From NCBI GenBank assembly GCA_012932295.1, contig JAAONU010000017.1, forward strand, positions 4,278,001-4,342,000: a DNA stretch of 64,000 bases, written 5' to 3'. Positions within the stretch are counted from its first letter, which is position 1. The number at the start of each line of letters is the position of its first letter. Source of the DNA: Cyclina sinensis. Lineage: Eukaryota > Mollusca > Bivalvia > Venerida > Veneridae. Shown piece by piece: positions 63,109-64,000 of the stretch. Under the pieces are notes generated by a model that had not been told where the DNA came from, searched no databases, and saw nothing but the letters and a program-made list of their open reading frames with translations. Both the position numbers and the translations under genes were made by a program.

Positions 63109-64000
63109 AACACAACACCATTTCCTGTATGTTATGACATGGTAAAGGGTTGTTTTGCTTTCAATAACAAATTACATTTATCATGGCAACACATTATATT
63201 AGAACGTTTTGCATCACCAAGAAAATACAAAGAACTGTCTTATAGAAGTTTGAAATCGTAAAATATAAAAAGAAACAATAAAAATACGTTTTTTCCTAAA
63301 AGGAAAACATTTTGGGGCTAAGTACGAAACAACAAGGAAATTATCATTTGCATTGTTAGTTTAGTTTAGACTCATTTATTTTACATCGGTTGCGATACAA
63401 GTTCTTACAACTTAGATTCATCACGCTCGATGACTGCTTCCTGGGTTCCATACTAGTATTCGCGCAGCGGTGAGGAATGTGAAGATCGTGAGATAATCTC
63501 GCTTCTGACGGGATTCGAACCCGCGACCTCCGGATCAGGAGCCCTGCCTTCTACCCGTGGACCACGGTGCCGCCTCGACAATTTGCATTGTTTGTATATA
63601 TACTAAGCATTGAATTTATGTATGTAAACTTATACATCTTTATATTTCTATATCCACTGGCTGCTGTTTAACATGAAAGAGTTCAAAGCTGCTTTGATGA
63701 GAATTTTTCTGTCTTCATATATGCTATTTTTGGTATTTCTGCTTTGATATTTTATGTCTTTATTTTTTAAAACATGTCTATAGTTTATTATGCTAACAAA
63801 TCATTTTAAACATGTATATATATGTAGTTTACTAAAGTAAAGACAAATGATGGAATGAGTAATGTTTTTGTAAAGACAAAATCAGACTGCTCGTTGATTT
63901 TGTAATGTACTTAAGATTGTATACATATTGTAACATTTAAATATCTACAGATGTTGTTTGATCTGATTTACCTGTTACATATTTCACCATTTATATACTT
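63109..64000 (+). repeat. Segmental duplication, copy B (with SINE insertion, runs to window end)
   Basis: Co-linear with 60282-60901, starting at the same AACACAACACCATTTCCT and continuing to CACCATTTATATACTT at the very end of the window. The only large difference is the 235-bp interruption by a SINE and its duplicated target. The duplication may continue beyond the window. Confidence 0.85.
63358..63580 (-). mobile_element. tRNA-derived SINE with 12-bp target duplication
   Basis: On the minus strand the head runs GGCGGCACCGTGGTCCACGG and then reaches a perfect box B, GGTTCGAATCC. The body ends in TAAAATAAATGAGTCTAAAC and a short A-rich tail. ATTTGCATTGTT is present on both sides (63346-63357 and 63581-63592), and once only in the unoccupied paralogous site. 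The boundaries are therefore unusually certain. Confidence 0.9.

Noticed and set aside
63496..63578. Functional tRNA gene on the minus strand
   Set aside because: Box B is perfect, but the head continues directly into a SINE body with an A-rich tail and target duplications. The cloverleaf acceptor stem does not close.

Overview
The window is nuclear DNA of an intron-rich, AT-rich animal, most likely a bivalve or other mollusc. This is inferred from three spliced animal genes, tRNA-headed SINEs with the GATGAGACGTTAAACC core, CR1-like LINE tails ending in TCTTA repeats, and non-autonomous repeats with GCTCACCTGAG or AATGCCCCCC ends. No species can be named from sequence alone.

I rebuilt three complete protein-coding genes exon by exon, with splice sites and reading phase checked at every junction. 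(1) 1094-4484, minus strand: a 7-exon cytosolic sulfotransferase of 308 aa. (2) 11178-31623, minus strand: a 17-exon ABCG2-like half transporter of 657 aa. (3) 40185-57170, plus strand: an 8-coding-exon type I polyketide synthase of 2732 aa. Its domain order is KS-AT-DH-(structural KR)-degenerate ER-KR-ACP, then an NRPS condensation-like domain with an altered HHxxxDG motif, then a PH-like C-terminus. There is no thioesterase and no room for a methyltransferase.

Layout: 1-1.1 kb has no recognised gene; 1.1-4.5 kb sulfotransferase; 5.3-10.7 kb repeats and a decayed LINE; 11.2-31.6 kb ABCG2, whose introns are filled with tandem-repeat elements, a hAT-type element with an 8-bp target duplication and a larger inverted-repeat element; 31.6-40.2 kb intergenic with hairpins, SINEs, a TA microsatellite and a 600-bp inverted-repeat element; 40.2-57.2 kb PKS, with repeats in introns 1 and 3; 57.2-64 kb intergenic, with tandem repeats and a segmental duplication (60.3-60.9 and 63.1-64.0 kb) whose second copy carries a SINE flanked by a 12-bp target duplication.

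The PKS would build a polyketide in the cytosol. A sulfotransferase could decorate a hydroxylated product and an ABCG2-type pump could export it. That the three neighbours work together is only a hypothesis from position; each gene also has ordinary independent roles. The strongest lead is the PKS C-terminus: a condensation-like fold that has lost its catalytic His, fused to a PH-like domain reached through a GC-AG intron.
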